Source: Bombyx mori
Taxonomy: Eukaryota > Arthropoda > Insecta > Lepidoptera > Bombycidae
Length of the DNA stretch: 64,000 nucleotides
NCBI RefSeq assembly: GCF_030269925.1
Contig: NC_085108.1
Span: forward strand, 806,001-870,000
Reading direction: 5' to 3'
In this document: in pieces, positions 32,830 to 43,653 of the stretch
How positions within the stretch are numbered: the first letter of the stretch is position 1
Layout of the letters: each line of letters opens with the position of its first letter
Translations under genes and position numbers: made by a program
The notes under the pieces: generated by a model
Database searches by the model: none
What the model saw: the letters and a program-made list of their open reading frames with translations, nothing else
What the model was told of the DNA's origin: nothing

Positions 32830-33361
32830 CATTTTAATCATCACTTATTTATCAATCAAACGATCTCTCGAAAACGGAGGCACTTCCAACGAGCCGTCCG
32901 CAGTTTTATCTTTAAAACCACGCAACAAGATAAACAAATTATCTATTCGTTACAACCGCTTATTAAGTCAGCGTCTATTTTAATATGAAACATGCGAAAT
33001 GTCATTCGTTGTGAAAGAGCGCTTTCACATACACATAAGATGTTGCAGTGTGTGTGTTAATTTGGACGCGTTTATACGGGAACGAGCAATGCTATTCATG
33101 TTGAAACGTGGCGAGATCTCACATCAGTACCGTGAAGAAGACATTTTCATTAGCGCAATTTCGATAATCAAAAAAGTCAGGTCCGAGTCAAGAAACATTA
33201 ATCCTAAATGCATGGTGAAGCTACATATTATTTATGAGAATTACATATTACCTAAACGTAGTCAGACTACACTGGATTCTACTGTGTTCCTAACTGTTTC
33301 AGTAGTAATGGCTCAAAAGGCTCACAAATCCATTACTTTATGTTTAATAAATAATAGTTTA
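32830..33361. other. Apparently unique sequence with an unassigned 122-codon frame
   Basis: The frame 32999-33367 (+) is rich in I, K, R and S and has no family motif, signal peptide or splice context. It may be chance, as its codon use is AT-driven. I do not assign a protein. Confidence 0.25.
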
Positions 33362-33815
33362 AAATAACTTAAAAAATACGCTTTTAGAGAAAATCCAACT
33401 ATTGCAAAACTAATGGGGTGCTTTTCAAGATATTATCAAAATAACCCTTCTACTCATATGTGTTCATAAAATATTTCTAACTACTGATACCATGCATCCC
33501 ACGCTTTTTTAATAATAAAATCATTTTTTCTTACACAATTTTTAATTCAAATTTATTAAAATTATTTTTTTATTTTTTTATTGGATGTTCTATAAAAGCG
33601 TATTTTTTTGTGTTTTTTTAAATTATTATTTATTTTTCATTTTTTAGTCGCACTTCAATTTTTTCAATTTATTTTTTAAATATTGAATTGTTATGGGTTC
33701 TGAATAAGTATGCCAAATTTCGAGTTAATCCGACGTTTTGAAGGGGGTCAAAATCATGTTCAAAGATTCCGTTACATACTAACATACATACGTCTGAAGC
33801 TAATAAAAGCGTATT
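33362..33815. repeat. FD element copy
   Basis: CTTTTAGAGAAAATCCAAC, ATTATCAAAATAACCC, CATGCATCCCACGCTTTTT and CCGACGTTTTGAAGGGGG, ending GTCTGAAGCTAATAAAAGC. Confidence 0.65.
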
Positions 33816-34769
33816 AAAAATGAGCTCAAATTCAGCACTCATAAAGCCCATACACAAATTTAATACATAATAGTAGTAATGTACTAAAAGTCACGTTGAG
33901 ATCGCGACTTTTATATCCGAACATGAATTAGATTTATGCTAAAAAAAATGTGAAATGCTACCCGTAACGTGACCAAAGAAGAGAAAATAAGTTCTCACCA
34001 CAAACAGATTTTAATATGAAGTTATTAATCAATCACAGAGCCATCGTGAATTGTGTTTGAACCACTTATAAATTTGATGTGAACAAAATAAACAATCGAA
34101 GTAATAAATTGATTTAAATAATTTTTTTTATGGAAACTAGCGACATCTTGTAGCAGATACCCCTAAACTTGTATGTTGTTAAAGTTAAGGCATTTAATTA
34201 TTGCACAACTAAACACAGAAAATAAAAACAAAAAAATTCATATAAGTCTTTATTTGTTATAGACAAATTGATTAAATTTTATCAATTTGTGGTTTCTGAA
34301 AATTGACAAAATCCTTCATTTAAAATAAAATATAGGATAGGTAATATGTTACTGCCATCTACAGGAGCAATGAGAAACTAATCGAAGCGAAGCCATCTAG
34401 TGCCTGACGCCCGTAAGCATTTTTGTTGAGTGCTTGAGTTGCTTATCTATAACTAATTCATGTGTATTATCTATGGCCACTTTGTCACTCTTTCAAACGT
34501 CCAGGGAACACAAATTAAATCGATCATAACATTAAATAAATAATAATTATTTGTGGTGGCTGCATCGCGCATAACACCGTTCGGATCGTTGCAAAATGTT
34601 CGATGTATATATTAATATTCTTGTTGAATTCGATTTTCGTTTAAGCTAATAACTATACAACAATAAGATAGCGCGAATTGCATTGACTCGAATAGTCGAC
34701 ATTGATTGTAAAGATGTATTGACTATTTATTCGCTTTAAGTGGGCAACATTTTAATAAGTAAAGGCAAG
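33816..34769. other. Unique-looking non-coding stretch
   Basis: AT-rich with two short 'TGCCATCTA'-type strings. No exon recognised. It could hold an upstream non-coding exon of the PTB gene, but nothing in the sequence proves it. Confidence 0.3.
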
Positions 34770-35180
34770 AGGACTTTTTGGCGGGAACGCGAGGAGTGAA
34801 GTTGTGTGATTTGTTTTATTTTGTCTATTTAGTGTTTCTTCGGGTTTAAATGTGTAATAATGGTGGTTTATTAACTGTTTAATATCTGTGAAAGTGCACA
34901 AATGTGGAAAAATGAAACAAAGCCGCTGGACGTAACTTCTCGGGATCCTCCAAAAAGTCCACTGAAAAAATCTTAGTAAATGACCACCATTTTACGGAGA
35001 TTATATTTCATCCCATTTCATTTCATTTAATTTCATCCCAGTTGATTAATGTCTCAAATTAGTCGTCTTCATTTCATTTCACTCCATAATATCATTTTTC
35101 ATAAAAATATGAATATAAATCAAAATAAGACACGACTTAAAGGTCTCAGTTACCAGGTCATAAAATCCCTTAAAAAAAAA
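34770..35180 (+). repeat. E element copy 3
   Basis: CTTTTTGGCGGGAACGCGAG to AAAATCCCTTAAAAAAAAA, uninterrupted. Confidence 0.78.
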
Positions 35181-35237
35181 TAAAGGCAATAAATCGAAAA
35201 GAATGGAGTTTGAGAGAGCATTTGAAGAGATCTACAC

Positions 35238-35345
35238 TCGGTTTCCGATCCGGTGGTAGAGTTTGCGAATCACTGCTCTCGCTAGAGCCAATGTTAGTAA
35301 CACTCCCGGTTTGAGCCCCGTGGGCTCACCTACAAGCTAGGGTGA
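35238..35345 (+). repeat. SINE-B fragment
   Basis: CTCGGTTTCCGATCCGGTGG to CCCGTGGGCTCACCTAC. Confidence 0.78.
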
Positions 35346-35488
35346 AGCTAAAATATCCGAGCCAGCTAAAATAGTAGAGCTCGACGCTATCACAATAGAT
35401 AGGACAAAAAAAACTCTGGATGGACACGGGTTGAAAAACACTAAGAAAATAATAATTTTAACGTAAATATGAGTGGTATCGATTTTAA

Positions 35489-35899
35489 TCTATATATTAA
35501 TACGTGAAGCAAAAACTTTGTATTCCTTTTTACGAAAATTGCGCGGACGGAGGTGTATGAAATTTCCCACACTTATAGAGAATATAGAGAAGAAGTGCAC
35601 AATGCTATTTTTTTTTTAAATAATGCATAAAACATACATTAAATCAATAAAGAAAACATTACACAAACTACATACCATGTATTTGACGCACACACGCATG
35701 CATACTATTTATTGTCAAACTTTTGTTCTTGACGTCTGTTGTCAAATTGATTAAATATTGTTTATCTTTGTTAATATTTTTTATAGTGTAGTCTTAGCGA
35801 AATTTGTGATTATAGAAGTATAAAATACAATCATAATAGCGTACAAACTTACAATTCCAATTAATTATAGTCGAATTTCGACTACTGCGGGTCCTCTAG
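35489..35899 (+). mobile_element. Hel5 Helitron, complete
   Basis: TCTATATATTAATACGTGAAG to AGTCGAATTTCGACTACTGC and CTCTAG followed by T. The hairpin AGTCGAA/TTCGACT lies just before the terminus. Confidence 0.82.
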
Positions 35900-35969
35900 T
35901 TACTGTAAATATGTCGTCGTTACGAATAAGTAATCTACAGTTTTCACACCAAAGCGTTAAGCTTCTACA

Positions 35970-36156
35970 CTTTTTTTTTTTTTTTTTGCTTAGATTTGTG
36001 GACGAGCTCACAGCCCACCTGGGGTTAAGTAGTTACTGGAGATCATAGACATCTACAACGTAAATGCGCCACCCATCTTGAGATATAAGTTCTAAGTCCT
36101 CAAGTATAGTTACAACGGCTACCCCACCCTTCAAACTGGAACGCATTACTGCTTTA
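35970..36156 (-). repeat. SINE-A copy, 5' truncated
   Basis: Poly-T, TGCTTAGATTTGTGGACG to AACGCATTACTGC. It breaks off where the SINE-B fragment begins. Confidence 0.83.
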
Positions 36157-36159
36157 ATT

Positions 36160-36318
36160 TACTTGTAAAGCCCTCCGTCGCAAGCGGCGGGTTCGGCGAG
36201 GACGGTGACCGGTGCTTGAGGTACCTAAAAGCACCGTTAATGAATCGGGAGGATCCGTAATGACGTGTTTAGGGCGACGTCGGCTGTTTACCATTCGGTC
36301 CACAGGCCACAACAAGAG
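36160..36318 (-). repeat. SINE-B 5' region
   Basis: CCGTCGCAAGCGGCGGGTTC, GTACCTAAAAGCACCGTTAATG and CATTCGGTCCACAGG. The core and 3' end are missing. Confidence 0.68.
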
Positions 36319-36562
36319 GGTTTTCGTGTCGTGCCGCATTCTCAAAGTGTATATTTCATCACTACACTAAATATTACAAGTAACATTCAACTTAATGACA
36401 CATTGTTACAAAACGACGCAAGATAACACTTGTGTAAGCCGTTATTGTTCGATTTTATCTCGTAACGCCGCGACCTTGGCTCGATCGAGACTCAGGTGTA
36501 ATTTACTAAAGCGATTGTTCAATATTAAAGACTTTACTGGTAGCAGAGAATCTTGGCATAGC

Positions 36563-36905
36563 ACGGGTAGGTACCACCAGCCTGCCTATTTCGGCCGTGA
36601 AGCAGTAATGCGTTTCGGTATAGGCGGGGCAGCCGTTGTACTGTAAAACTGAGATCTAGAACTTCTGTTTCGAAGTGGGTGGCGACGTTTAGGTTGTTAA
36701 TGCCCATGAACACCAGAGTCTCGTCTAAAAGAGCAATAGTCCTAGATACGTTCTTACGGATCCATTAGATTCAATTACCTTTGCATTAGTCGCCTTTAGC
36801 TCTAATATTAGGAGCATGCTTAGCGACCCCGGTAACCGTACGCGTCGAACTCGGTAAAGAAGGTTGACGTGCAATCTAACCCATGAATCAGCACGCTGAG
36901 TTTCA
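36563..36905 (+). repeat. Degraded SINE-A then truncated SINE-C
   Basis: 36563-36725: CACGGGTAGGTACCACCAG and GAAGTGGGTGGCGACG. 36748-36905: ACGGATCCATTAGATTC, GCGACCCCGGTAACCGTACG, stopping at CACGCTGAGTTTC. Confidence 0.65.
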
Positions 36906-36909
36906 GATT

Positions 36910-37440
36910 CAGATGAAATTATTAAAAAAAAAAGAAAACAAAAATTAAAAAAAAATTAAATTCAACTAAAAAATTAAAAATAAATAGGTAATAGTTTAAA
37001 AAAAACAAAAAAAATACGCTTTTATAGAAAATCCAATTGAAAAATAGAAAATAAATTGTAATAAATTTGAATTAAAAATAGTGTAAGATAAAATGAATTT
37101 ATTGTAAAAAAAGCGTGGGGTGCATGGTATAAATATTTTATGAAAAGATATGAGTCGAAGGGTTATTTTGATAATATCCTGAAAAGCACCCCGTGCTTTT
37201 CACTACATAGTATAAAACAAAGTCGCTTTCTCTGTCCCTATATCCCTATGTATGCTTAAATCTTTAAAACTACGCAACGGATTTTGATGCGGTTTTTTTT
37301 AATAGATAGAGTGATTGAAGAAGAAGTTTTATATGTATAATAACATCCATTAAATAGTGGAGAAATCAATAATAAATTACAGTTTCCGAAGCGAAGCGAG
37401 GGCGGGTCGCTAGTTTACAATAAAATCATATTCTCTTACA
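36910..37440. repeat. FD element with a nested Hel3
   Basis: ACGCTTTTATAGAAAATCC, AAAAAAAGCGTGGGGTGC and AAAGCACCCCGTGCTTTT show the inverted arms. After the Helitron the element resumes as TTACAATAAAATCATATTC. It ends about 30 bp before the splice acceptor of the PTB gene's first visible exon. Confidence 0.68.
37200..37413 (+). mobile_element. Hel3 Helitron nested in FD
   Basis: TCACTACATAGTATAAAAC to GCGAAGCGAGGGCGGGTCG and CTAG, then T. Confidence 0.82.
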
Positions 37441-37528
37441 AGGATCGCGCCTAATTTTTATATTTGTTTCAGATGTCCGAGATCTTTAAGACAACCCTAT
37501 ATCGAGTTATGTGAATTTTACGTGGAAA

Positions 37529-40500
37529 ATGGCTGAGAACGAAGGTCCTGTGACGGTAGATGATCTACCATTGACGTTTCAGGTATGGATGGCTTCTAGA
37601 GAATTCGATTTCAAGAAATCACACCCCACTCTAAAGGGTAGGGCAGCCGCTGTAACTATACTGAGACCTTAGAACTTATATCTCAACGTGGGTGGCGCAT
37701 TTACGTTGTAGATGTCTATGAGCTCCAGTAACCACTTAACACAAGGTCTTGAGTTCGCCCACAAAAAAACTATTGTATAATTTAATAGCCATTTAAATGC
37801 AGTATGATGCTTTAAGGAATATTTGCAAGTGGAACCCCAGCTTCGCGGATGTCAGACAACCTCTTAATTTGCTTTATGAGTCACTCTACCAAGAGCATCA
37901 TTTGACCTTTTAATCGTGAGGTCAATTGAAGCAGATCGTCCCACAAACGGGTCATTCATTTAGAGAACCCGAGGTTATTCTCGGGAGGCTTGACCCTTTG
38001 TCTGGCATTTAGGTCACCGGTGCCCTACGCGGCAAATCTCGGCAAATCGCGACGACTCGTCAATATAATGATAATACTCGTAGTAAGCACTAGATTAAAA
38101 TATAACAATAAGTATTTTTTACTGGCGGTAGGAACTCATGTGAGTCCGCACGGGTAGGTACCACCACCCTGCCTATTTCTGCCGTGAAGCAGTAATGCGT
38201 TTCGGTTTGAAGGGTGGGGTAGCCGTTGTAACTATACTGAGACCTTAAAACTTATATCTCAAGGTGGGTGGCGCATTTGCGTTGTAAAATGTCTATGGAC
38301 TTCAGTAACCACTTAACACCAGGTGGGCTGTGAGCTCGTTCACCCATCAAGGCAATAAAAAAAAAAAACGTATGTAATCTCGATATGTAATGAAACATTT
38401 CATAGAACTGTTCGTGTCCTAATATTTCGACAGTCCTTTTCGAATAAAACATTTTAAAATATAGATAGACAGAAAATGGACAATGCTAATGTATGGATTT
38501 GGAGCGGAACGCATGCCATTTTGTAACGGATGTGAGGTCACCTTATGAATACAGAATACGCGTTTGTTCATCCAGTGTGCTTAGTGCGAGTGTTTTAACG
38601 TTCTCGATAGCGTAAAAGTTAACTCAAATTTGTATGGAGTTGGAACAGCGCCCCTAGCGGCAAACGTAGGCAAACGTTCTGGCGTCGAGAGTAATTAACC
38701 AACAAAGGTAATATTTGATACCATTCTCATATGATAGGCAGCGGCTTGGCTCTGCCTATTTTTTTAATTTTTTTTTATTGCTTATATGGGTGGACGAGCT
38801 CACAGCCCACCTGGTGTTAAGTGGTTACTGGAGCCCATAGACATCTACAACGTAAATGCGCCACCCACCTCGAGATATAAGTTCTAAGGTCTCAGTATAG
38901 TTACAACGGCTGCCCCACCCTTCGAACCGAAACGCATTACTGCTTCACGGCGGAAATAGGCGGGGTGGTGGTACCTACCCGTGCGGACTCCCAAGAGGTC
39001 CTACCACCAGTGAGCATTGCTGAAGTCCATGGGCGACGGTAATTACTCAACATCAGGCGGGCCGTACGCTCGTCTGCCTACTAGGATAATAAAAAAATCC
39101 AGAATAGATATTATTATTATGAATTAAACATTAACAAAAGAAAATTCGTCGTTGTCAAACCAAAATCTGCTATGTGCTAATTTTTGAGATTTTTACTTTT
39201 TGACCTTTTCGTATAGTTAAAAAAACTTATGTATCTATAGCTTTAATATTTATCTATAGCTTTCATTGGATATATAAAATAGTTCTTAAAAAATCACTTT
39301 CATATAAAATTTTATAAGAAAACTAGCTGACCCGGCAGACTTCGTAGTGCCTCAATCGATAAATAAAAGACCTAAGCTTTTGTATAAAATAACCTTAAAA
39401 CAAACAAAAGGAATCCCCGTCCGACGGGGGACACATCAAAGGGAAAATAAATTTGGTTTTTTTATTGAATTCCGAGCATTTTCATATTTAATCTACCTTT
39501 TAAACCTTCTCTGGACTTCCACAAATAATTAAAGACCAAAATTAGCCAAATCGGTCCAGCCGTTCTCGAGTTTTAGCGAGACTAACGAACAGCAATTCAT
39601 TTGTCAACGGCCGTCTGGTGTAGTGGTAAGTGACATGGTCACTACACAAGGGGGTCGCGGGTTCGAATCCCGCCAAGGGAGGATATTTGTATGATAAATA
39701 TAAATTGGATGTATATTAAATATGTGGTATGTGTATAATAAAAATCTTACATTTATTTCCGTTATCTGGTACCTGTAACTCAAGTTCTTTACGAACTTAT
39801 CACGGGACCAGTTAACGTGGCGTGATTGTTAGTAAATATTTATTTATTTATTTATTTTTATATACATATATAGAAGAAGAAGATATATGTTTTTACTCGT
39901 TAACTCAATATAAAAGTTTTTGCACATAGTATAGATTTTGGTTTGACAGCGACGAATTTACAATTTTTTAAATACGGTCGGACCTTAAATTTCATCTTGT
40001 CTCCAACTTAACCCTTTTTTTTATTGCCCTTGTTTTAATAACCTTGTATTATTCTAACTTCTAGGTGAAGTACCTTGGACAGAGCGACGCGCGAGGGTTG
40101 TGGGGCATCAAGCACACCAGGAAACCAGTGGATCTCATGGTGGCTGCAGCGAAAGCTTTACCTCCGGGTAACTGAACATTATTTGACCCTTACGTCCTCC
40201 CCAGTCCATTATTTATTTATTTATTTATTAAACTTCATGTAAAATCTAGATTGGCATGCCTAAGGCATTATCTACCAGTCGACCAAATAGTCGTAGATTT
40301 TTTATTGCTTATATTGGTGGACGATTTCACAGCCCACCTTGGGTGAAGTGGTTACTGCAGCCCATAGACATCTACAACATAAATGCGCCACCTACCTTGA
40401 GATTATAAGTTCTAAGGTCTCAGTATAGTTACAACGGCTGCTCTACCCTTCAAACCGAAACGCATTACTGCTTCACGGCAGATTGGTGGACGAGTTCACA

Positions 40501-43500
40501 GCCCACCTCGTGTGAAGTGGCTACTGGAGCCCATAGACATCTACAGCGTAAATGCGCCACGTTGGGATATAAATTCTAAGGTGTAGTAACAACGGCTGCC
40601 CCACCCTTCAAACCGAAACGCATTACTGCTTCACGGCAGAAATAGGCGGGGTGGTGGTACCTACGCGTGCGGACTCACAAGAAGTCCTATCACCAGATTA
40701 CAGGAAGAGCCATTAACAGCGTGTTAACAATATGGACTACATAACCATTTTAATTAGACTCGGTTTTGTTTGCCCCGTCGCCTATTCAAAGTGCCTGGTA
40801 TTGTCCTAAAGATTACTTTATTTCAGGCCAGATCCTGCCTCTGGTGAAACTCACGATCACTCCTGACGGAGTCCACTTGGAGACCATAAACCATGGCACA
40901 AAACAAGACGACTTCGAACATATGGCGGTATTCTTTAACATCGAGAGCATATCATATGGCGTCCAAGACCTGGTCTACACGAGGGTCTTCTCCATGATCA
41001 TCGTTAAGGATAACGCTGATATTAAAGGACTGAATCCTTTCGAATGCCACGCCTTCGTTTGTGAATCGAGGTGAGATTCTCCACTGAGTTTCTCGCCGGA
41101 TCTTCTCAGTGGGTCGCGTTTCCGATCCGGTGGTAGATTCTGCGAAGCACTGCTCTTGCTAGGGCCAGTGTTAGCAAATTCTGTTAGGTTGAACCTGTGA
41201 GCTCACCTACCGGTGCACGTAGCTGGAAAAAAGTAGACTAAAGGATCGTTTTAGGCATCGACAAAAAAGAGAAGGTTCTTTCTCGACTGACTTGCACATA
41301 TATATTTTTTTTATTGCTTAGATGGGTAGACGAGCTCACAGCCCACCTGGTGTTAAGTGGTTACTGAAGCCCATAGACATCTACAACGTAAATACGCCAC
41401 CCACCTTGAGATATAAGTGCCAAGATCTCAGTTTATTTAGTTGCAACGGCTACCCCACCCTTCAAACCGAAACGCATTACGGCTTCACGGCAGAAATAGG
41501 CGGGTTGGTGGTACCTACCCGCGCGGACTCACAACACGTCCTACCACCAGTAATTACGCAAATTATATTTTTGTGGGTCTTATTTTTATTACAAGATGTT
41601 TTTGTATTTCTAAAAAAAAATAGAGGTCCTGCAGTAGTCGAAATTCGACTATACTTAATTGGAATTGTAAGTTTGTACACTATTATAATTGTACTTATAT
41701 AATCACAAATATCGCCAAGACTACACTATAAAAAATATTAACAAAGACAAACCATATTCTATTCTCAATTTGACAACAGACGTCAAGAACAAAAGTTTGA
41801 CAATAAATAGTATGCATGCGTGTGTTCGTCAAATACATGGTATGTAGTGTGTGTAATGTTTTCTTTATTGATTTAATGTATCTTTTATGCATTATTTAAG
41901 AAAAATATTAGCATTGTGCACTTCATCTCTATATTCTCTATAAGTGTGGAAAATTTCGTACTCCTCCGTCCGCGCAATTTTCGTAAAAAGGGATACAAAG
42001 TTTTTGCTTCACGTATTAATATATAGATGACATGTGCCAACATCAAACCTCTGATTGAATATAGGTTGAACAAATAAAGTAAAGACAGTTATTACGGAAT
42101 TTTACGTTTATCACGATAAGTTATCTGAAATCTGGAAAGTGTTACGTGAGAAAGTTTTGATGACGAAGTTCAATCTAGATAAAGTTGCACGCGGCTATTA
42201 GAAGTATTTCTGATAGGGGGTCGCCGGTTCGAATCCCGCCAAGGGAAGATATTTGTATGATAAATATAAAATGTCTTTTCCAGGGTTATGGATGTATATT
42301 AAATATAATATGTATGTGTATAATAAAAATCTTATATTTATTTCCGTTATCTGGTACCTGTAACTCAAGTTCTTTACGAACTTATCACGGGACCAGTTAA
42401 CGTGGCGTGATTGTTAGTAAATATTTATTTATTATTTCTATTTTCTGCTAGAATTGGAACAGGTAGGCCGTGACCTGACGTTAAGTGGCTACCGGAGCCG
42501 ATACCACGTCCGGTTATGAGCCGCAAGTCTCCATTATATTCTCAATTACTCCATCCTTCGAATCAGATAAGATTACTATTCCGCGATAGAAATAGGCAGA
42601 ACGGCCTATCCATTAACTAAATATGATTTAAGCGACACCCAAAAGTAACGATAAAAGACTAAACTAAGCTGCATTCTTTGTATTTACTAGTAAGGTTCAA
42701 AATGCTTCTATTAGCCGATAGATGTCGCTATCTGCACTTTTTATTTGTCGATAGATGTCACTACTGCGATTCTTTTAGTGATCACACAGTTTAATGAACA
42801 CAGCGAATACTATATTGCCGTTTGATCCATTAACGTTGCTTTTAGGCACCACAAGCTCCGGTCACCGTCCTCGGCGAACCCGTTGCTTGCGACGAAGGGC
42901 TCGACGAGCGAATTAACCCATAGACACAGCCCACTGAGTTTCTCGCCGGATCGTCTCAGTGGGTCGCGTTTCCGGTCCGGTGGTAGATTCTGCGAAGCAC
43001 TGCTCTTGCTAGGGCCAGTGCTAGCAACACTCCGGCTTGAGCCCCGTGAGCTCACCTACACACGTTAGGGCAAAGCTGAAACAGCCTCTCAAGGCTATCA
43101 GCATAGGTTTAAAAAAAAACAAAAAAATATATATTGCCAAACCAATTTCCAAAGACACCATTTTTAGTTCTATCTCGAATAGGGCTCGAAGAGATTCACT
43201 TGTAATGGCCTCGATATAATTTCAATCTGATTTTGTTGGCAGGAACGCCGCTAGAAGATTGACTTATTCCTTGGCAGCCGCCTTCCAAGATTACTCGAGG
43301 CGGGTCAAGGAGATGCAAGCGCAGCCGGGTTAGTTCATAGATTTTATTAACATCAAGAATAAATAAAACCTAAACTATTTACCACAAAGCAAGTCAATAT
43401 TCAACTGCATATTATCGATTTTTTTCCCGAAAAAACTTTCTTAAAACCACTGGCATCTTCATTCATTAAACTTTACAAAGCCCTTCCCGTTTCAGAGATA

Positions 43501-43590
43501 GAAGACAAACTGCCGACCATGAAGAAGAGGTTCGCCATAGACCTAAGAACACCAGAAGAGATAGAAGCAGAATTAGAAACGGAAGCGTAA
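37529..43590 (+). CDS. PTB (phosphotyrosine-interaction) domain protein, PID1-like, 193 aa
   Basis: Five coding exons: 37529-37582, 40065-40167, 40827-41070, 43243-43328, 43496-43590 (stop TAA). Each junction keeps the frame; donors are GTATGG, GTAACT, GTGAGA and GTTAGT, acceptors CTAG, CAG, CAG and CAG. The ATG is in good context (GGAAAATGG), and an in-frame stop at 37487-37489 rules out an upstream start within this exon, whose own acceptor is TTTGTTTCAG at 37463-37472. Residues about 17-152 form a PTB fold: VKYLGQSDARGLWGIK strand, KPVDLMVAAAKALPPGQILP helix region, ITPDGVHLE strand, NPFECHAFVCESR (119-134) and the C-terminal helix LTYSLAAAFQDYSRRV. The CHAF.C motif and terminal helix match PID1, Dab and Numb-type adaptors that bind NPxY tails; PID1 is the nearest I recall. 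An acidic tail follows. It is cytosolic (no signal peptide). AATAAA lies at 43654. Confidence 0.88.
37640..37762 (+). repeat. SINE-A fragment in PTB intron 1
   Basis: GGGCAGCCGCTGTAACTATAC to CCACTTAACACAAGGTC. It begins 58 bp after the exon 1 donor. Confidence 0.78.
38122..38366 (+). repeat. SINE-A copy in PTB intron 1
   Basis: ACTGGCGGTAGGAACTCATG to CATCAAGGCAATAAAAAAAA. Confidence 0.87.
38735..39095 (+). repeat. LINE-J 3' UTR split by SINE-A
   Basis: GGCAGCGGCTTGGCTCTGCC is followed by the SINE, then GCATTGCTGAAGTCCATGG to CTACTAGGATAATAAAAAAA. The split point differs from that at 11478. Confidence 0.78.
38763..39011 (-). repeat. SINE-A copy nested in LINE-J
   Basis: TTTAATTTTTTTTTATTGC to AGGTCCTACCACCAGTG, full body. 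Confidence 0.87.
39323..39874 (-). mobile_element. Hel1 Helitron interrupted by a tRNA-derived SINE
   Basis: CTAGCTGACCCGGCAGACTTC to CGAACAGCAATTCATT, then the SINE, then the remaining TTTTTATATACATATATAGA that corresponds to the Hel1 start on the minus strand. Confidence 0.75.
39603..39852 (+). repeat. tRNA-derived SINE (copy 1, with intact head)
   Basis: A-box GGTGTAGTGGTAAGTGAC and B-box GGGTTCGAATCCCGCC form a recognisable tRNA-like head. Body ATCTGGTACCTGTAACTC, TTCTTTACGAACTTATCACG and tail (TATT)n. Different from SINE-A. Confidence 0.82.
40296..40697 (-). repeat. Two SINE-A bodies in tandem (partial duplication)
   Basis: The first runs from TTTTTTATTGCTTATATTGG to CATTACTGCTTCACGGCAG, then the sequence restarts at ATTGGTGGACGAGTTCACAG and runs to CTATCACCAG. 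Shared variants such as ATTGGTGGACGA and TGAAGTGG suggest a local duplication rather than two insertions. Confidence 0.78.
41081..41232 (+). repeat. SINE-B fragment 10 bp after the PTB exon 3 donor
   Basis: CCACTGAGTTTCTCGCCGG to TGTGAGCTCACCTACC. Exon 3 ends at 41070, so only GTGAGATTCT separates exon and repeat. Confidence 0.85.
41308..41552 (-). repeat. SINE-A copy in PTB intron 3
   Basis: TTTTTTTTATTGCTTAGATGG to ACGTCCTACCACCAGTAATTACG with part of the head linker (TTATATTTTTGTGGG). Confidence 0.87.
41620..42027 (-). mobile_element. Hel5 Helitron in PTB intron 3
   Basis: TAGAGGTCCTGCAGTAGTCG to GTATTAATATATAGA. The CTAG terminus has decayed to ATAG. The 3' end touches the linker of the neighbouring SINE-A. 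Confidence 0.75.
42190..42432 (+). repeat. tRNA-derived SINE (copy 2, head damaged)
   Basis: CCGGTTCGAATCCCGCC B box, then GATATTTGTATGATAAAT and GGTACCTGTAACTCAAG to TAAATATTTATTTATTA. The A box is lost. Confidence 0.78.
42433..42821. repeat. Old SINE-A remnant and non-coding intron sequence
   Basis: GTTAAGTGGCTACCGGAGCC and GATAGAAATAGGCAGAACGG (42478-42605) are faint SINE-A traces. The rest is unassigned. Confidence 0.4.
42822..43112 (+). repeat. SINE-B copy in PTB intron 3
   Basis: TTTGATCCATTAACGTTGC, GCGACGAAGGGCTCGACG, GCCCACTGAGTTTCTCGCC and CCCCGTGAGCTCACCTAC to poly-A. Nearly full length. Confidence 0.85.
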
Positions 43591-43653
43591 ATCTTTCGAT
43601 ACTCAAAGACCCCGTTCATATTGTTACCGGTTGTGTTACGTGTGACTATTTAG

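Larger units (their letters stand above)
39143..39958. mobile_element. DNA-transposon remnant with 35-37 bp TIRs, filled with other elements
   Basis: Left end 39143-39177 (AATTCGTCGTTGTCAAACC..) and right end 39922-39958 are reverse complements with a few changes. Without the internal Helitron and SINE the element would be about 265 bp, a MITE. Lies in PTB intron 1. Confidence 0.72.

Noticed and set aside
32999..33367. 122-codon frame as a possible gene
   Set aside because: No motif, no splice or promoter context, ends at an FD repeat; kept only as an unassigned stretch.
39603..39680. Functional tRNA gene
   Set aside because: A and B boxes are clear but the sequence continues into a SINE body repeated at 42190 and a proper acceptor stem is not seen.
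41322..41702. 126-codon frame
   Set aside because: It is a reading frame through the SINE-A and Hel5 copies; similar frames recur in every SINE-A copy.
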